NCBI RefSeq assembly: GCF_009372235.1 | Contig: NZ_SULL01000006.1 | Span: 248,001-312,000 of the forward strand | Length of the DNA: 64,000 nucleotides | Reading direction: 5' to 3' | Source of the DNA: Dickeya oryzae | GTDB lineage: Bacteria > Pseudomonadota > Gammaproteobacteria > Enterobacterales > Enterobacteriaceae | Shown: one piece after another, positions 33,093 through 42,180 of the stretch | Numbering within the stretch: position 1 is the stretch's first letter | Layout: the number at the start of each line of letters is the position of its first letter | Program-made: the position numbers and the translations under genes | Notes under the pieces: model-generated | What the model saw: only the letters and a program-made list of their open reading frames with translations | Database searches by the model: none | Told to the model about the DNA's origin: nothing

Positions 33093-33271
33093 GCGTATTG
33101 ATGACCTTCGCTATTCGAGATACCCCTGTCCAGACTCGCTGCCGTGCCGTGTGACTCCTGTGCCATCCTGAGACATCTTCATCCAGATAAGAAAAGCCGC
33201 CCCCTGCCCCCCCAGCCGTGATAACGTACAAGGATGAACGCAAGGAATGTTTGAGCTACAGGTAACGCCGA

Positions 33272-34465
33272 ATGACGAGTAAAAAAATCGCCACCACGCT
33301 GGTGGCCGCAGGGCGCAGCAAACGCGTCACCCAGGGTGCGGTAAACCCGGTTATCCAACGTGCTTCTTCATTGATATTCGATAGCGTACAAGAGAAACAT
33401 CACGCCGCCGTTAACCGGACCCAAGGTGCCTTGTTTTATGGCCGCCGCGGCACGCTGACCCATTTCGCGTTTCAGGATGCGATGACAGAACTGGAAGGCG
33501 GCGCAGGCTGTGCGCTCTACCCCTGTGGTGCTGCCGCGATAGCCAACGCCATTACCTCGTTTGTCTCAGCAGGCGATCATCTTTTGGTTACCGGCTCAGC
33601 CTATGAACCAACGCAGGATTTTTGTAACAAAGTGCTGAGTCGGATGAACATCAGCACGACCTTTTTTGATCCCATGATAGGCGGTGATATCGCCAGCCTG
33701 ATCCAACCCAACACCCGTGTGGTCTTCCTGGAATCGCCCGGCTCCATCACCATGGAAGTGCATGATGTGCCAGCGATTGTCGCGGCGGTTCGTCGCGTTA
33801 ACCCGGATATTGTCATCATGATCGACAACACCTGGGCTGCCGGTGTGTTGTTCCGTCCGCTTGATCTTGGCGTGGATATTTCGATCCAGTCCGGCACCAA
33901 ATATATCGTCGGCCATTCCGATGCGATGATCGGTACCGCCGTTGCCAACGCACGTTGCTGGGATCAATTGCGCGAACAATCCTACCTGATGGGACAGATG
34001 GCTGACGCAGACAGCGCCTATCTGGCCAGCCGTGGACTGCGCACACTCGGTGTCAGATTGCAGCAGCATCAGGAAAACGGCCTGCGCGTAGCACGCTGGC
34101 TGGCGCAGCGTCCGGAAGTCGCGACAGTCAATCACCCTGCACTGCCCGGCTGTAAAGGGCATGAATTTTTCGTGCGGGATTTTAGCGGCAGTAACGGCCT
34201 GTTCTCGTTTGTGCTAAAAGAAACACTCAGTCGCCAACAACTGGCCCATTACCTTGATCATTTCAGCCACTTCCGTATGGCTTACTCCTGGGGTGGCTTC
34301 GAATCATTGATTCTGGCGAACCAACCGCAAGAACTGGCGGCGATTCGTCCGACAGGTGGCGTCGACGTGACCGGTACGCTGGTTCGACTGCACATCGGTC
34401 TGGAAGATGTTGAGGACCTGGAAGCCGATTTGGAAGCCGGCTTTAGGAGATTGCAGGAAATGTGA
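33272..34465 (+). CDS. metC: Cystathionine beta-lyase
   Basis: PLP enzyme that splits cystathionine into homocysteine, pyruvate and ammonia in methionine synthesis. 397 residues. The PLP lysine is in [14 protein letters not shown] (about residue 210), with the conserved [13 protein letters not shown] and [13 protein letters not shown] segments. It is divergent from exbB and followed by yghB, as in E. coli. A single met-box-like AGACATCT lies at 33171-33178, about 95 bp before the start, but a second unit is poor. Confidence 0.95.
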   Translation: MTSKKIATTLVAAGRSKRVTQGAVNPVIQRASSLIFDSVQEKHHAAVNRTQGALFYGRRGTLTHFAFQDAMTELEGGAGCALYPCGAAAIANAITSFVSAGDHLLVTGSAYEPTQDFCNKVLSRMNISTTFFDPMIGGDIASLIQPNTRVVFLESPGSITMEVHDVPAIVAAVRRVNPDIVIMIDNTWAAGVLFRPLDLGVDISIQSGTKYIVGHSDAMIGTAVANARCWDQLREQSYLMGQMADADSAYLASRGLRTLGVRLQQHQENGLRVARWLAQRPEVATVNHPALPGCKGHEFFVRDFSGSNGLFSFVLKETLSRQQLAHYLDHFSHFRMAYSWGGFESLILANQPQELAAIRPTGGVDVTGTLVRLHIGLEDVEDLEADLEAGFRRLQEM

Positions 34466-34653
34466 CGCCATTATCCCTCTGGCCCCGTGAAGCTGCTGTG
34501 GTAAGTCAGGCAAAGCGTATATGATGAGCAGTTACAACGATGACAAAACGTTTACCTTTTTTACCCTATCCTGATGCTCGTATTTTGAAGCTCAGCGCAC
34601 GCAGTGTATTTACGCGGCCACAGGGTTTATAGCAAAACCAGACAGGATGCAAT

Positions 34654-35313
34654 ATGAGTGTTGTTCATGAAATAATACGGGCGCTGTGGCAGCAGGACTT
34701 CAGCGTCCTGTCCGATCCACAGGTAATATGGGTGATCTATGGCATGCTTTTTACCACCCTGTTTCTGGAAAATGGCCTGCTCCCCGCATCCTTTTTGCCA
34801 GGTGATAGCCTGCTATTGCTGACTGGTGCGATGGTCGCCAAAGGCGTAATGAACTTCCTTCCTGCCACGGTGTTATTGACGATAGCGGCAAGCCTTGGCT
34901 GCTGGTTAAGCTACCTGCAAGGGCGCTGGCTGGGCGACACCCAGTTGGTGAAGAAATGGCTGCATCAGTTACCCGCTCACTACCACCAGCGCACTCACAA
35001 TTTGTTCCACCAGCATGGGCTGTCCGCACTGTTGGTAGGCCGTTTTCTGGCGTTTGTCCGCACCCTGCTACCCACCATCGCTGGGATCTCCGGGTTCAGC
35101 AGCACCCGCTTTCAGATTTTCAACTGGCTCAGTGGTTTTCTGTGGGTCAGCGGTATCATCACGATGGGTTATGCGCTCAACCAGATTCCACTGGTCAAAC
35201 GTTATGAAGATCAGTTCATGGCCGTATTGTGTATCCTGCCGCTGGTGCTGCTGGTGAGTGGGCTGGTGGGAATGCTGTTGGTATTGTGGCGTAAAAGACG
35301 GGCCATGGCCTGA
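34654..35313 (+). CDS. yghB: DedA family inner-membrane protein
   Basis: Membrane protein of 219 residues with about five to six hydrophobic segments and the DedA signature, seen as [20 protein letters not shown] and [16 protein letters not shown]. In E. coli YghB and YqjA together support membrane potential, cell division and Tat export; recent work links DedA proteins to lipid carrier recycling. Position between metC and yqhC supports the orthology. Confidence 0.93.
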   Translation: MSVVHEIIRALWQQDFSVLSDPQVIWVIYGMLFTTLFLENGLLPASFLPGDSLLLLTGAMVAKGVMNFLPATVLLTIAASLGCWLSYLQGRWLGDTQLVKKWLHQLPAHYHQRTHNLFHQHGLSALLVGRFLAFVRTLLPTIAGISGFSSTRFQIFNWLSGFLWVSGIITMGYALNQIPLVKRYEDQFMAVLCILPLVLLVSGLVGMLLVLWRKRRAMA

Positions 35314-35351
35314 AACTCACCAGAAATCTTATCTATCCCCATTAATTCCCT

Positions 35352-35380
35352 GAGTGGGCGGGCATACCGCCCACTCGGTT
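35352..35380. terminator. Bidirectional terminator between yghB and yqhC
   Basis: GAGTGGGCGG pairs perfectly with CCGCCCACTC around GCATA, followed by GGTTTAATT on the plus strand. The two genes converge here. Confidence 0.65.
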
Positions 35381-36294
35381 TAATTACTCTCAACCACCTC
35401 AGCGCCTGAACGCAAGCGAGCGACCTCATCGCCCGGTGTTGCACCAAAAAAGCGCTTAAACTCCCGACTGAACTGAGAAGGGCTTTCATAACCGACCCGC
35501 ATTGACGCTGCATTCGCTTTCAACCCGTCATGCACCATTAGCAAACGCGCCTTATGCAACCGATAAGACTTCAGATACTGTACCGGTGACGTATTGGTGA
35601 CAGTTTTGAAGTTATGGTGAAACGCTGACACACTCATGTTCACTTCCATAGCCAGCCGCTCTACACTCAAATTATCCGCGTAATGGTTTTCGATATAGCG
35701 CAGCGCACGGGCAATCTGGCTGAAATGGCTATAGCGGTTCATCAATGCCTGTAGTGAATCACCGCGCGGCCCGCACAGCACGTAATAAAGGATTTCACGC
35801 ACAATCCACGGCCCCAGTACCCTCGCGTCGCGGGCATTTTCCATCGTTTCCAGCAACCGCTCTGTCGCACACAGGATGGCCTCGTTCAACGGTACGCTGT
35901 TGATACCGGCGGCTTCAGGCCGCCGTTTCTCGCCCGCGTTGTCATCGCCCATCTCAATCAGCAGATCTTGCAGCATTGGGATATCCACCCGAATGGAAAT
36001 CCCCACCAGCGGGTTTTCCGGGCTGGCAAAATTTTCACACTCGAACGGCATCGGCACCGTCATCAGCAGGTAATTGTCAGGGCCATACTGAAAGACTTTG
36101 TCCCCCACATACCCCACTTTATGTCCCTGAAAAATGATCACGATACACGGGTCGTACAACACCGGAGCCCGCGCCGTATGTCGATCGGCATAAATCACCC
36201 TCACCTGCTCAATCGGTGTCTGGCTGACGCCACTGCCGCGGGTGTGCGGCATCGCCAGTTTGACCAGACGCTGGCGTGAATCGAGGTTCTGCAT
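35380..36294 (-). CDS. yqhC: AraC-family regulator YqhC
   Basis: Transcription activator, 304 residues, with an AraC N-terminal sensing domain and a C-terminal pair of helix-turn-helix motifs ([20 protein letters not shown] and [20 protein letters not shown]). In E. coli YqhC senses reactive aldehydes and activates yqhD and dkgA; both lie downstream here. A nitroreductase gene, read divergently, stands between yqhC and yqhD. Confidence 0.93.
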   Translation of the reverse strand: MQNLDSRQRLVKLAMPHTRGSGVSQTPIEQVRVIYADRHTARAPVLYDPCIVIIFQGHKVGYVGDKVFQYGPDNYLLMTVPMPFECENFASPENPLVGISIRVDIPMLQDLLIEMGDDNAGEKRRPEAAGINSVPLNEAILCATERLLETMENARDARVLGPWIVREILYYVLCGPRGDSLQALMNRYSHFSQIARALRYIENHYADNLSVERLAMEVNMSVSAFHHNFKTVTNTSPVQYLKSYRLHKARLLMVHDGLKANAASMRVGYESPSQFSREFKRFFGATPGDEVARLRSGAEVVESN

Positions 36295-36610
36295 AATATT
36301 TATCTCTTACTGACAACGGAAATAAAGTGACATAGATAGGCAGCAGAATCACCCTTTTCTCCTGAATTTTGCAGAAACGGGCAATACACAGCGAGAAATA
36401 AGCATTGCTGGAGTACCGGGAGAAGCCGAGAATGAAGTCCATCACCACACCATCATGGTCAGCATGGTTTATCCTCTGCCATGTATCCCCTGAGTCATTC
36501 ACGTTGCAGGACAAAACACGGCGGCCCGCAAGGCAACATCAGTTACGGGCCGGTACTCAAGCCAACGCCGCAGCAACCTGAAAGACGACGGGAATATAAA
36601 AGGAATCCGC
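36295..36610. other. Divergent regulatory region between yqhC and the nitroreductase gene
   Basis: 316 bp with no gene seen. It should hold promoters for both directions. A stretch near 36496-36520 (TTCACGTTGCAGGAC) weakly resembles the end of the dispersed palindromic repeat. I see no unambiguous YqhC box. Confidence 0.4.
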
Positions 36611-37351
36611 ATGAATCACACTATTGAGCTACTTAAACAGCACCGTAGCGAGCGCAGTTACCTGGATAAACCTATCCCGGAAGAGGTGCTGTCCGCCATT
36701 ATCGACAGTGCACATCTGGCACCCACCTCGGTAAATTCGCAGCAGGTTTCCATCGTCGTCGTCCGCGATCCGGCACGCCGCGCTCGTATCGCTGAACTGG
36801 CGGGCGGGCAGTCCTGGATTGCGCAGGCGCCGGTATTCCTCACGCTGGTGCTGGATATGCACAAAAGCGCAACCGGCATTGCTATGAGCGGCAATACCCA
36901 ACATGCGCACGAAAGTGTTGAAAGCATTATTTCCGGCGCGACCGATGTGGGCATTGCGCTGGGTACGTTGATCGCCGCAGCGCATTCCTTTGGTCTGGGC
37001 ATCGTGCCGATAGGCGGTGTGCGCCGTAATCCACAAGCGATGATCGACCTGTTGGAACTGCCAGCACTGACGTTTCCGGTGGCAGGGCTGGTCCTGGGTT
37101 ATGTCGACAGCCCTGCGCACCAAAAACCACGCCTGCCGCTGGAAACCTTCCGTCATGAAGAGGTTTACCATACCGAACCGCTGGCCGCTGCCATTGAACA
37201 ATACAACCACACTCTGATGAACCACTGGAAGCAAACGGGACGCAGCGATGGCGAGGCCTGGGGGAGTAATACCGCCAGCTACTATCAACGCGTCTATTAC
37301 CCCTATGTCCTGCCTGCGCTGTTACAGCAAGGTTTTAAACTGGATCAGTAA
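36611..37351 (+). CDS. NfsA/Frp-type nitroreductase
   Basis: Probable NADPH-dependent FMN oxidoreductase of 246 residues. HRSERSYLDKPIPEEVL near the N-terminus is the typical FMN-phosphate site, followed by APTSVNSQQVSIVVV and GLGIVPIGGVRRNP. The length and C-terminal YYQRVYYPYVLPALLQQGF fit the NfsA/flavin-reductase branch. It sits between yqhC and yqhD, a slot empty in E. coli, with 59 bp to yqhD and no obvious terminator, so it may be co-transcribed with yqhD and induced by YqhC. The substrate is not predictable. Confidence 0.9.
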   Translation: MNHTIELLKQHRSERSYLDKPIPEEVLSAIIDSAHLAPTSVNSQQVSIVVVRDPARRARIAELAGGQSWIAQAPVFLTLVLDMHKSATGIAMSGNTQHAHESVESIISGATDVGIALGTLIAAAHSFGLGIVPIGGVRRNPQAMIDLLELPALTFPVAGLVLGYVDSPAHQKPRLPLETFRHEEVYHTEPLAAAIEQYNHTLMNHWKQTGRSDGEAWGSNTASYYQRVYYPYVLPALLQQGFKLDQ

Positions 37352-37410
37352 CATTTATCCGGGTCAATCATGCCTCGGTGGCCCGGCAACCCTCTATCAA
37401 GGAACGTACC

Positions 37411-38574
37411 ATGCAGAACTTTACGCTTCACACCCCGACTAAAATCCTGTTCGGCGAAGGGCAAATCGCGGCTCTGGCCGACCAAATCCCCGCTGACGCC
37501 CGCATTCTTATCACCTACGGCGGCGGCAGCATCAAGAAAAACGGCGTACTCGACCAGGTCATTAACGCGCTGAAAGGCCGTAACGTCGTGGAGTTCTCAG
37601 GTATTGAGCCTAACCCCACCTACGAAACGCTCATGAAAGCGGTTGAGATAGTGCGCAAGGAAAACATCGACTTTCTGTTGGCGGTCGGTGGTGGTTCGGT
37701 TGCCGATGGCACCAAGTTCATCGCGGCAGCGGTGAACTACAAGGCAGCCGAAGACCCGTGGCATATTCTGCAAACCTGGGGAGCACACGTAGAAAACGCC
37801 CTCCCTCTGGGTGTGGTGCTGACGTTGCCTGCAACCGGTTCCGAATCCAACAACAGTGCGGTTATTACCCGTAAGAGCACCGGCGACAAACAAGTGTTCA
37901 TGAACCCGCTGGTATGCCCACGCTTTGCCGTGCTTGACCCGGTCGTGACCTATACCCTACCTGAACGTCAGATTGCCAACGGCGTGGTCGATGCCTTCGT
38001 CCATACCGTCGAGCAGTATCTGACCTACCCGGTTGACGCCAAAGTTCAGGACCGCTTCGCCGAAGGGCTGTTGCTGACGTTGATCGAAGAAGGCCCACGT
38101 GCCCTCAAAGAGCAGCATAACTACAATGTTCGTGCCAACGTGATGTGGAGTGCCACCATGGCGCTCAACGGCCTGATTGGCGCAGGGGTGCCGCAAGACT
38201 GGTCAACCCATTGCTTGGGCCATGAAATCACGGCGATGCACGAACTGGACCATGCGCAGACGCTGGCTATCGTACTCCCGGCGATGCTCAATGAACGCCG
38301 TGTCCAGAAGCGTGAGAAATTGCTGCAATACGCTGATCGTGTGTGGAACCTGCGTGACGGTTCAGAAGACCAGCGTATTGATGGTGCGATCGCCGCCACC
38401 CGCGCCTTCTTCGAGCAAATGGGCGTACCGACTCGTCTGTCAGACTACCAGTTAGACGGCAGCTCTATTCCGGCGTTGGTCGCGAAGCTCGAAGAGCACG
38501 GCATGACAGCGTTGGGCGAACACAAAGACATCACGCTGGACATCAGCAAACGCGTGTACGAAGCAGCCCGCTAA
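37411..38574 (+). CDS. yqhD: NADPH-dependent aldehyde reductase YqhD
   Basis: Iron-type alcohol dehydrogenase family enzyme that reduces short-chain and reactive aldehydes such as methylglyoxal and glyoxal. The ATG at 37411 follows AAGGA and gives 387 residues, the E. coli length. Seen: cofactor loop LAVGGGSVADGTKF and metal ligands Asp and His in NGVVDAFVHTVEQY and two His in GHEITAMHELDHAQ. Followed by dkgA, as in E. coli. Confidence 0.96.
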   Translation: MQNFTLHTPTKILFGEGQIAALADQIPADARILITYGGGSIKKNGVLDQVINALKGRNVVEFSGIEPNPTYETLMKAVEIVRKENIDFLLAVGGGSVADGTKFIAAAVNYKAAEDPWHILQTWGAHVENALPLGVVLTLPATGSESNNSAVITRKSTGDKQVFMNPLVCPRFAVLDPVVTYTLPERQIANGVVDAFVHTVEQYLTYPVDAKVQDRFAEGLLLTLIEEGPRALKEQHNYNVRANVMWSATMALNGLIGAGVPQDWSTHCLGHEITAMHELDHAQTLAIVLPAMLNERRVQKREKLLQYADRVWNLRDGSEDQRIDGAIAATRAFFEQMGVPTRLSDYQLDGSSIPALVAKLEEHGMTALGEHKDITLDISKRVYEAAR

Positions 38575-38779
38575 TCCCCCAGACTGACTTTTCGACTACA
38601 CTTGAGACAGTGCCGCGACAGGCGTGCTGGCACTGTCTTGAATGAAAGATCATTTTGGTGTGAAAACAGTCCCGATACGCCGCCGTTCTGGCGGCGTTGT
38701 TGTCTCATCGCTACCTTGCCGCCATGCCGCCAGAATCCTCCACGGCCGGGCGCTGGAGGCGCACAATAAGGAGAATGAC

Positions 38780-39625
38780 ATGACGATGCAACCTCTGGTC
38801 AAACTGGCTGACGGTACTATCATGCCCCAACTGGGGCTTGGCGTCTGGCAAGCCAGCAATGAACAAGCCACTGCCGCAGTGACCGAAGCGCTGAATGTCG
38901 GCTACCGTTCAATTGATACTGCCGCTATCTACAAAAACGAAGTGGGTGTCGGCAAGGCCTTGCAGGAAACGGCCATCCCGCGCAGTGATATCTTCATCAC
39001 CACCAAGCTATGGAACAGCGATCAGGCACATCCGCGTCAGGCGCTCGAAGAAAGCCTGCGAAAACTACAACTGGAGTACGTTGACCTGTATCTGATCCAT
39101 TGGCCGCTGCCGGAACAGAACACCTACGTTGAAGCCTGGCGTGGGTTACTCAATCTCAGAGAGCAGGGGCTGGCAAAAAGCGTCGGTGTGTGCAACTTCA
39201 ACCCACACCATCTGCAACGCCTGAAAGAAGAAACCGGGGTGATGCCGGTCATCAATCAGGTGGAATTACACCCGCTTTTCCAGCAGCGCATGCTGCAAAC
39301 CTGGAATACCACCCATCATATCCAGACCGAATCCTGGAGCCCGCTGGCGCAGGGAGGCGAAGGCGTATTTGACCACCCGGTTATCCACACGCTGGCGAAG
39401 AAATACGGCAAGACACCGGCACAGATTGTGATTCGCTGGCATCTGGACAGTGGTTTAATCGTCATCCCCAAATCTGTTACGCCAGCGCGTATCCGGGAAA
39501 ATTTTGCAGTGTTTGATTTTAGGCTGGAAAAAGAGGAACTGAGCGACATCGCCACGCTGGATTGTGGCAAGCGGCTGGGGCCAGACCCTGACCAACCGCG
39601 TACCGACGCGCCGCGCAAAGACTAA
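38780..39625 (+). CDS. dkgA: 2,5-diketo-D-gluconate reductase A (aldo-keto reductase)
   Basis: NADPH-dependent aldo-keto reductase that reduces methylglyoxal, beta-keto esters and 2,5-diketogluconate. The start is the ATG at 38780 (MTMQPLVKLADG), behind AAGGAG; it gives 281 residues. The catalytic tetrad is visible: Asp in SIDTAAIYKNE, Tyr in the same motif, Lys in ITTKLWN and His in YLIHWPLP. The cofactor motif IPKSVTPARI is near the C-terminus. Likely co-regulated with yqhD by YqhC. Confidence 0.96.
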   Translation: MTMQPLVKLADGTIMPQLGLGVWQASNEQATAAVTEALNVGYRSIDTAAIYKNEVGVGKALQETAIPRSDIFITTKLWNSDQAHPRQALEESLRKLQLEYVDLYLIHWPLPEQNTYVEAWRGLLNLREQGLAKSVGVCNFNPHHLQRLKEETGVMPVINQVELHPLFQQRMLQTWNTTHHIQTESWSPLAQGGEGVFDHPVIHTLAKKYGKTPAQIVIRWHLDSGLIVIPKSVTPARIRENFAVFDFRLEKEELSDIATLDCGKRLGPDPDQPRTDAPRKD

Positions 39626-39680
39626 TATTCACCAGACATATCTTCACTGTATCCGGCTTCCCGCACCGCTGGCGCGGGTG

Positions 39681-41090
39681 TCAGGGCTGCACCACCAGTT
39701 GGGCGGTAGAACCACGATCCGCCATTTCCAGTGTGTGGCTGTAATACAGGAACGGAAATTGTGGCGTGGAGAACTGGCCGAAATACACCAGCAGTTCCAC
39801 ATTATTTTCCACCCACACCGTGTCTTTCCAGCCGCTGTCTTCCGGCGGCGTCAGGCCACCGTTCACGCTGCGCACCAGAAATGCCGCCCCTTGAATATGG
39901 AAGGGCTGCGCTTGATCAGCATGCACTATCCAGCGTTCATAACGCCCGACCTGCGTTTGCACATCCACACGGTTGATATCCCACATGGCACCATTGATAC
40001 CGGGCAGGCTGTCACCCAGGCGGAATTCGCGCGTCCGGCTGACCGCGCCATCAATAATATTGTCGCTCAAAAGGCGCATCGGCAGAGTATTGGTCACCAG
40101 CGGCAACAAACCAGTGGGTCGCAGGGTTAACACCACCGATGACACCAAAATCGTCGATGGCTCGAACAAGCCGCGTAACCGCTGCATGAGGGTCGCGGAC
40201 TCCCCTGCGGTCAGCGTCGCTTCATTGCCCTGCGACATATCAACCAGCACCTCACGGCGTTCGCCGGGTGCCAGTGAAAGCTGATTCAATGCCATCGGCG
40301 CAGGCAGGAAACCTTGATCGTTGGCGATAAGATGCAACGGGCGACCATCACTCATGCGCATCACATAGCGACGGGCGTTAGAGGCGTTGAGCAGGCGCAA
40401 ACGCACCCAACCGCGCGACACTTCCACATACGGGTTCTGTGCGCCATTCACCAGTAATGTATCCCCGATGAAACCACCACTGCTGGGCGGGCTGTACAGC
40501 GGCGCACCGAAGTTATCCAGCCGTTTATCCTGAATAATCAGTGGGAAATCATCCACACCATAGTGGTTGGGGATCGGCAGCGATTTACTGAGACTATCTT
40601 CTATCAGCCACATGCCCGCCAGCCCATTATAGACGTGCGGTGCCATACGATTGGGCGTATTGGCATGGTACCAGCAGGTCGCTGCCGCCTGCCGCATCGG
40701 CAACACCGGCGACCAGTCCATATTCGGCTGAATCATGCGACCCGCGCCGCCCATCAGCGACCCCGGCACCTGCAAGCCGCTCACGGTCATCGACACCGGC
40801 TCACTAAGACGGTTGCTATAGACCAGCTTCACGTCACCATCACTGAACACCCGCACAGTCGGGCCAAGATAACGGCCATTAAATCCCCATACCGGGTTTT
40901 TACGCTCACCAGAAAACGCCCAGTGCGCCCGCTGCATGGTCAGAAAAACCGGCTGTCCACGACGAGACTCCAGCAGTGGCGGCACAGGCAGCGGATTCTT
41001 CCCGCTATCAGCTCTGGCCGTCAACGGCATTGCACCCGCACAGAGCGCAACCCCAGAGGCCTGAAGAAACTGACGCCGACTCAATGACAT
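39681..41090 (-). CDS. ftsP: Cell division protein FtsP (SufI)
   Basis: Periplasmic multicopper-oxidase-like protein that protects the divisome under stress and lacks bound copper. 469 residues with a strong twin-arginine signal, SRRQFLQASGVALCAGA. Three cupredoxin-type domains follow, with WYHANTPNRMAPHVYNGLAG in the first and last parts lacking the usual His-rich copper motifs. Lies after plsC on the same strand, as in E. coli. Confidence 0.94.
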   Translation of the reverse strand: MSLSRRQFLQASGVALCAGAMPLTARADSGKNPLPVPPLLESRRGQPVFLTMQRAHWAFSGERKNPVWGFNGRYLGPTVRVFSDGDVKLVYSNRLSEPVSMTVSGLQVPGSLMGGAGRMIQPNMDWSPVLPMRQAAATCWYHANTPNRMAPHVYNGLAGMWLIEDSLSKSLPIPNHYGVDDFPLIIQDKRLDNFGAPLYSPPSSGGFIGDTLLVNGAQNPYVEVSRGWVRLRLLNASNARRYVMRMSDGRPLHLIANDQGFLPAPMALNQLSLAPGERREVLVDMSQGNEATLTAGESATLMQRLRGLFEPSTILVSSVVLTLRPTGLLPLVTNTLPMRLLSDNIIDGAVSRTREFRLGDSLPGINGAMWDINRVDVQTQVGRYERWIVHADQAQPFHIQGAAFLVRSVNGGLTPPEDSGWKDTVWVENNVELLVYFGQFSTPQFPFLYYSHTLEMADRGSTAQLVVQP

Positions 41091-41177
41091 AACGACTCCG
41101 AAAACCGATCCAATCCCTTACTCCCACCGGGTCGTACCGCCACCCGTAAGGCCACACAGCACATCCTGGCGCTGACG

Positions 41178-41915
41178 TTAGCGTTTTTCCGCCGCTTCGC
41201 GTTGTGCAACTTCGGCATCCAACTGGGCGATTTTCTCCGCCATCAGGTCATGGCAATAAGTAGCCAGTTCACGCACCTGATCCTTGCCATAACCGCTGCA
41301 GTCGATCGGCGGCAACACTTCAACAATCACATGACCATTGTTCCAGCGGTTCAGCTTCACTTTTTTATGCGTGCTGGAGACACAGATCGGGACGACCGGC
41401 ACCCCGGCGGCAATCGCGGCATGGAACGCACCGGTTTTGAACGGCAACAGACCGCGCCCGCGGCTGCGCGTCCCTTCTGGAAACATCCACACCGAAATGT
41501 TGCGCTTTTTAATGTGATCCACCACCTGTGAGATGGTGCCATGGGCCTTCGCTTTATTATCCCGATCAATCAACAGATTCCCCGCCAGCCAGTACAGCGG
41601 GCCGAAAAACGGGATCCACACCAGACTCTTCTTACCAACCGTGACGGTACCCGGCATCACCACTTTAGCCGCCGTCACCATATCGTAGTTGTTCTGATGG
41701 TTGGCGATATAGATACAGTTGCCCTCAAAATGGGACGCCTGGGGATAGCGAATGTCCACCTTAAGACCAAACACCACCGATAAACGGCCAAACAAACGAC
41801 CAAACCGGGAAACATGGCGAGGGTCTTTTGGACTAAACAGGCAGTACACGAAGCCAACCAGAGACACCACGACAGAAAAGATGATCACCACCAAAAAGCG
41901 GAGAATGAATAACAT
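41178..41915 (-). CDS. plsC: 1-acyl-sn-glycerol-3-phosphate acyltransferase
   Basis: Inner-membrane enzyme that adds the second acyl chain to lysophosphatidic acid, giving phosphatidic acid. The start at 41915 (MLFILRFLVVIIF) matches E. coli and gives 245 residues; a TTG six codons earlier is also in frame. The HX4D catalytic motif is NHQNNYD, and FPEGTRSRGRG is the glycerol-phosphate-binding block. An N-terminal membrane anchor precedes them. Confidence 0.95.
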   Translation of the reverse strand: MLFILRFLVVIIFSVVVSLVGFVYCLFSPKDPRHVSRFGRLFGRLSVVFGLKVDIRYPQASHFEGNCIYIANHQNNYDMVTAAKVVMPGTVTVGKKSLVWIPFFGPLYWLAGNLLIDRDNKAKAHGTISQVVDHIKKRNISVWMFPEGTRSRGRGLLPFKTGAFHAAIAAGVPVVPICVSSTHKKVKLNRWNNGHVIVEVLPPIDCSGYGKDQVRELATYCHDLMAEKIAQLDAEVAQREAAEKR

Positions 41916-42180
41916 AGCAACCTCATTAGCCAACAGCCGCCGCTAGTATAGCGGCTTCGCGTTAAAACACACGGCGAACCTTGCCGCAGCAAACCGTACA
42001 GCCCCACCCAAAAACAGCCATCGGACGTACAGGAAAAAATGACAAAAGAGAATCGTCTCGGGGATGACGCTTATCCGCCCATCCCCGACAAGGCAGGGAC
42101 CGTGTTGACGACCCTCCACACACAACGGCGGGCCGTCTGCCTTCATTAAAGGCACTCTTCTTCGCGATTCTTCTTCACGA

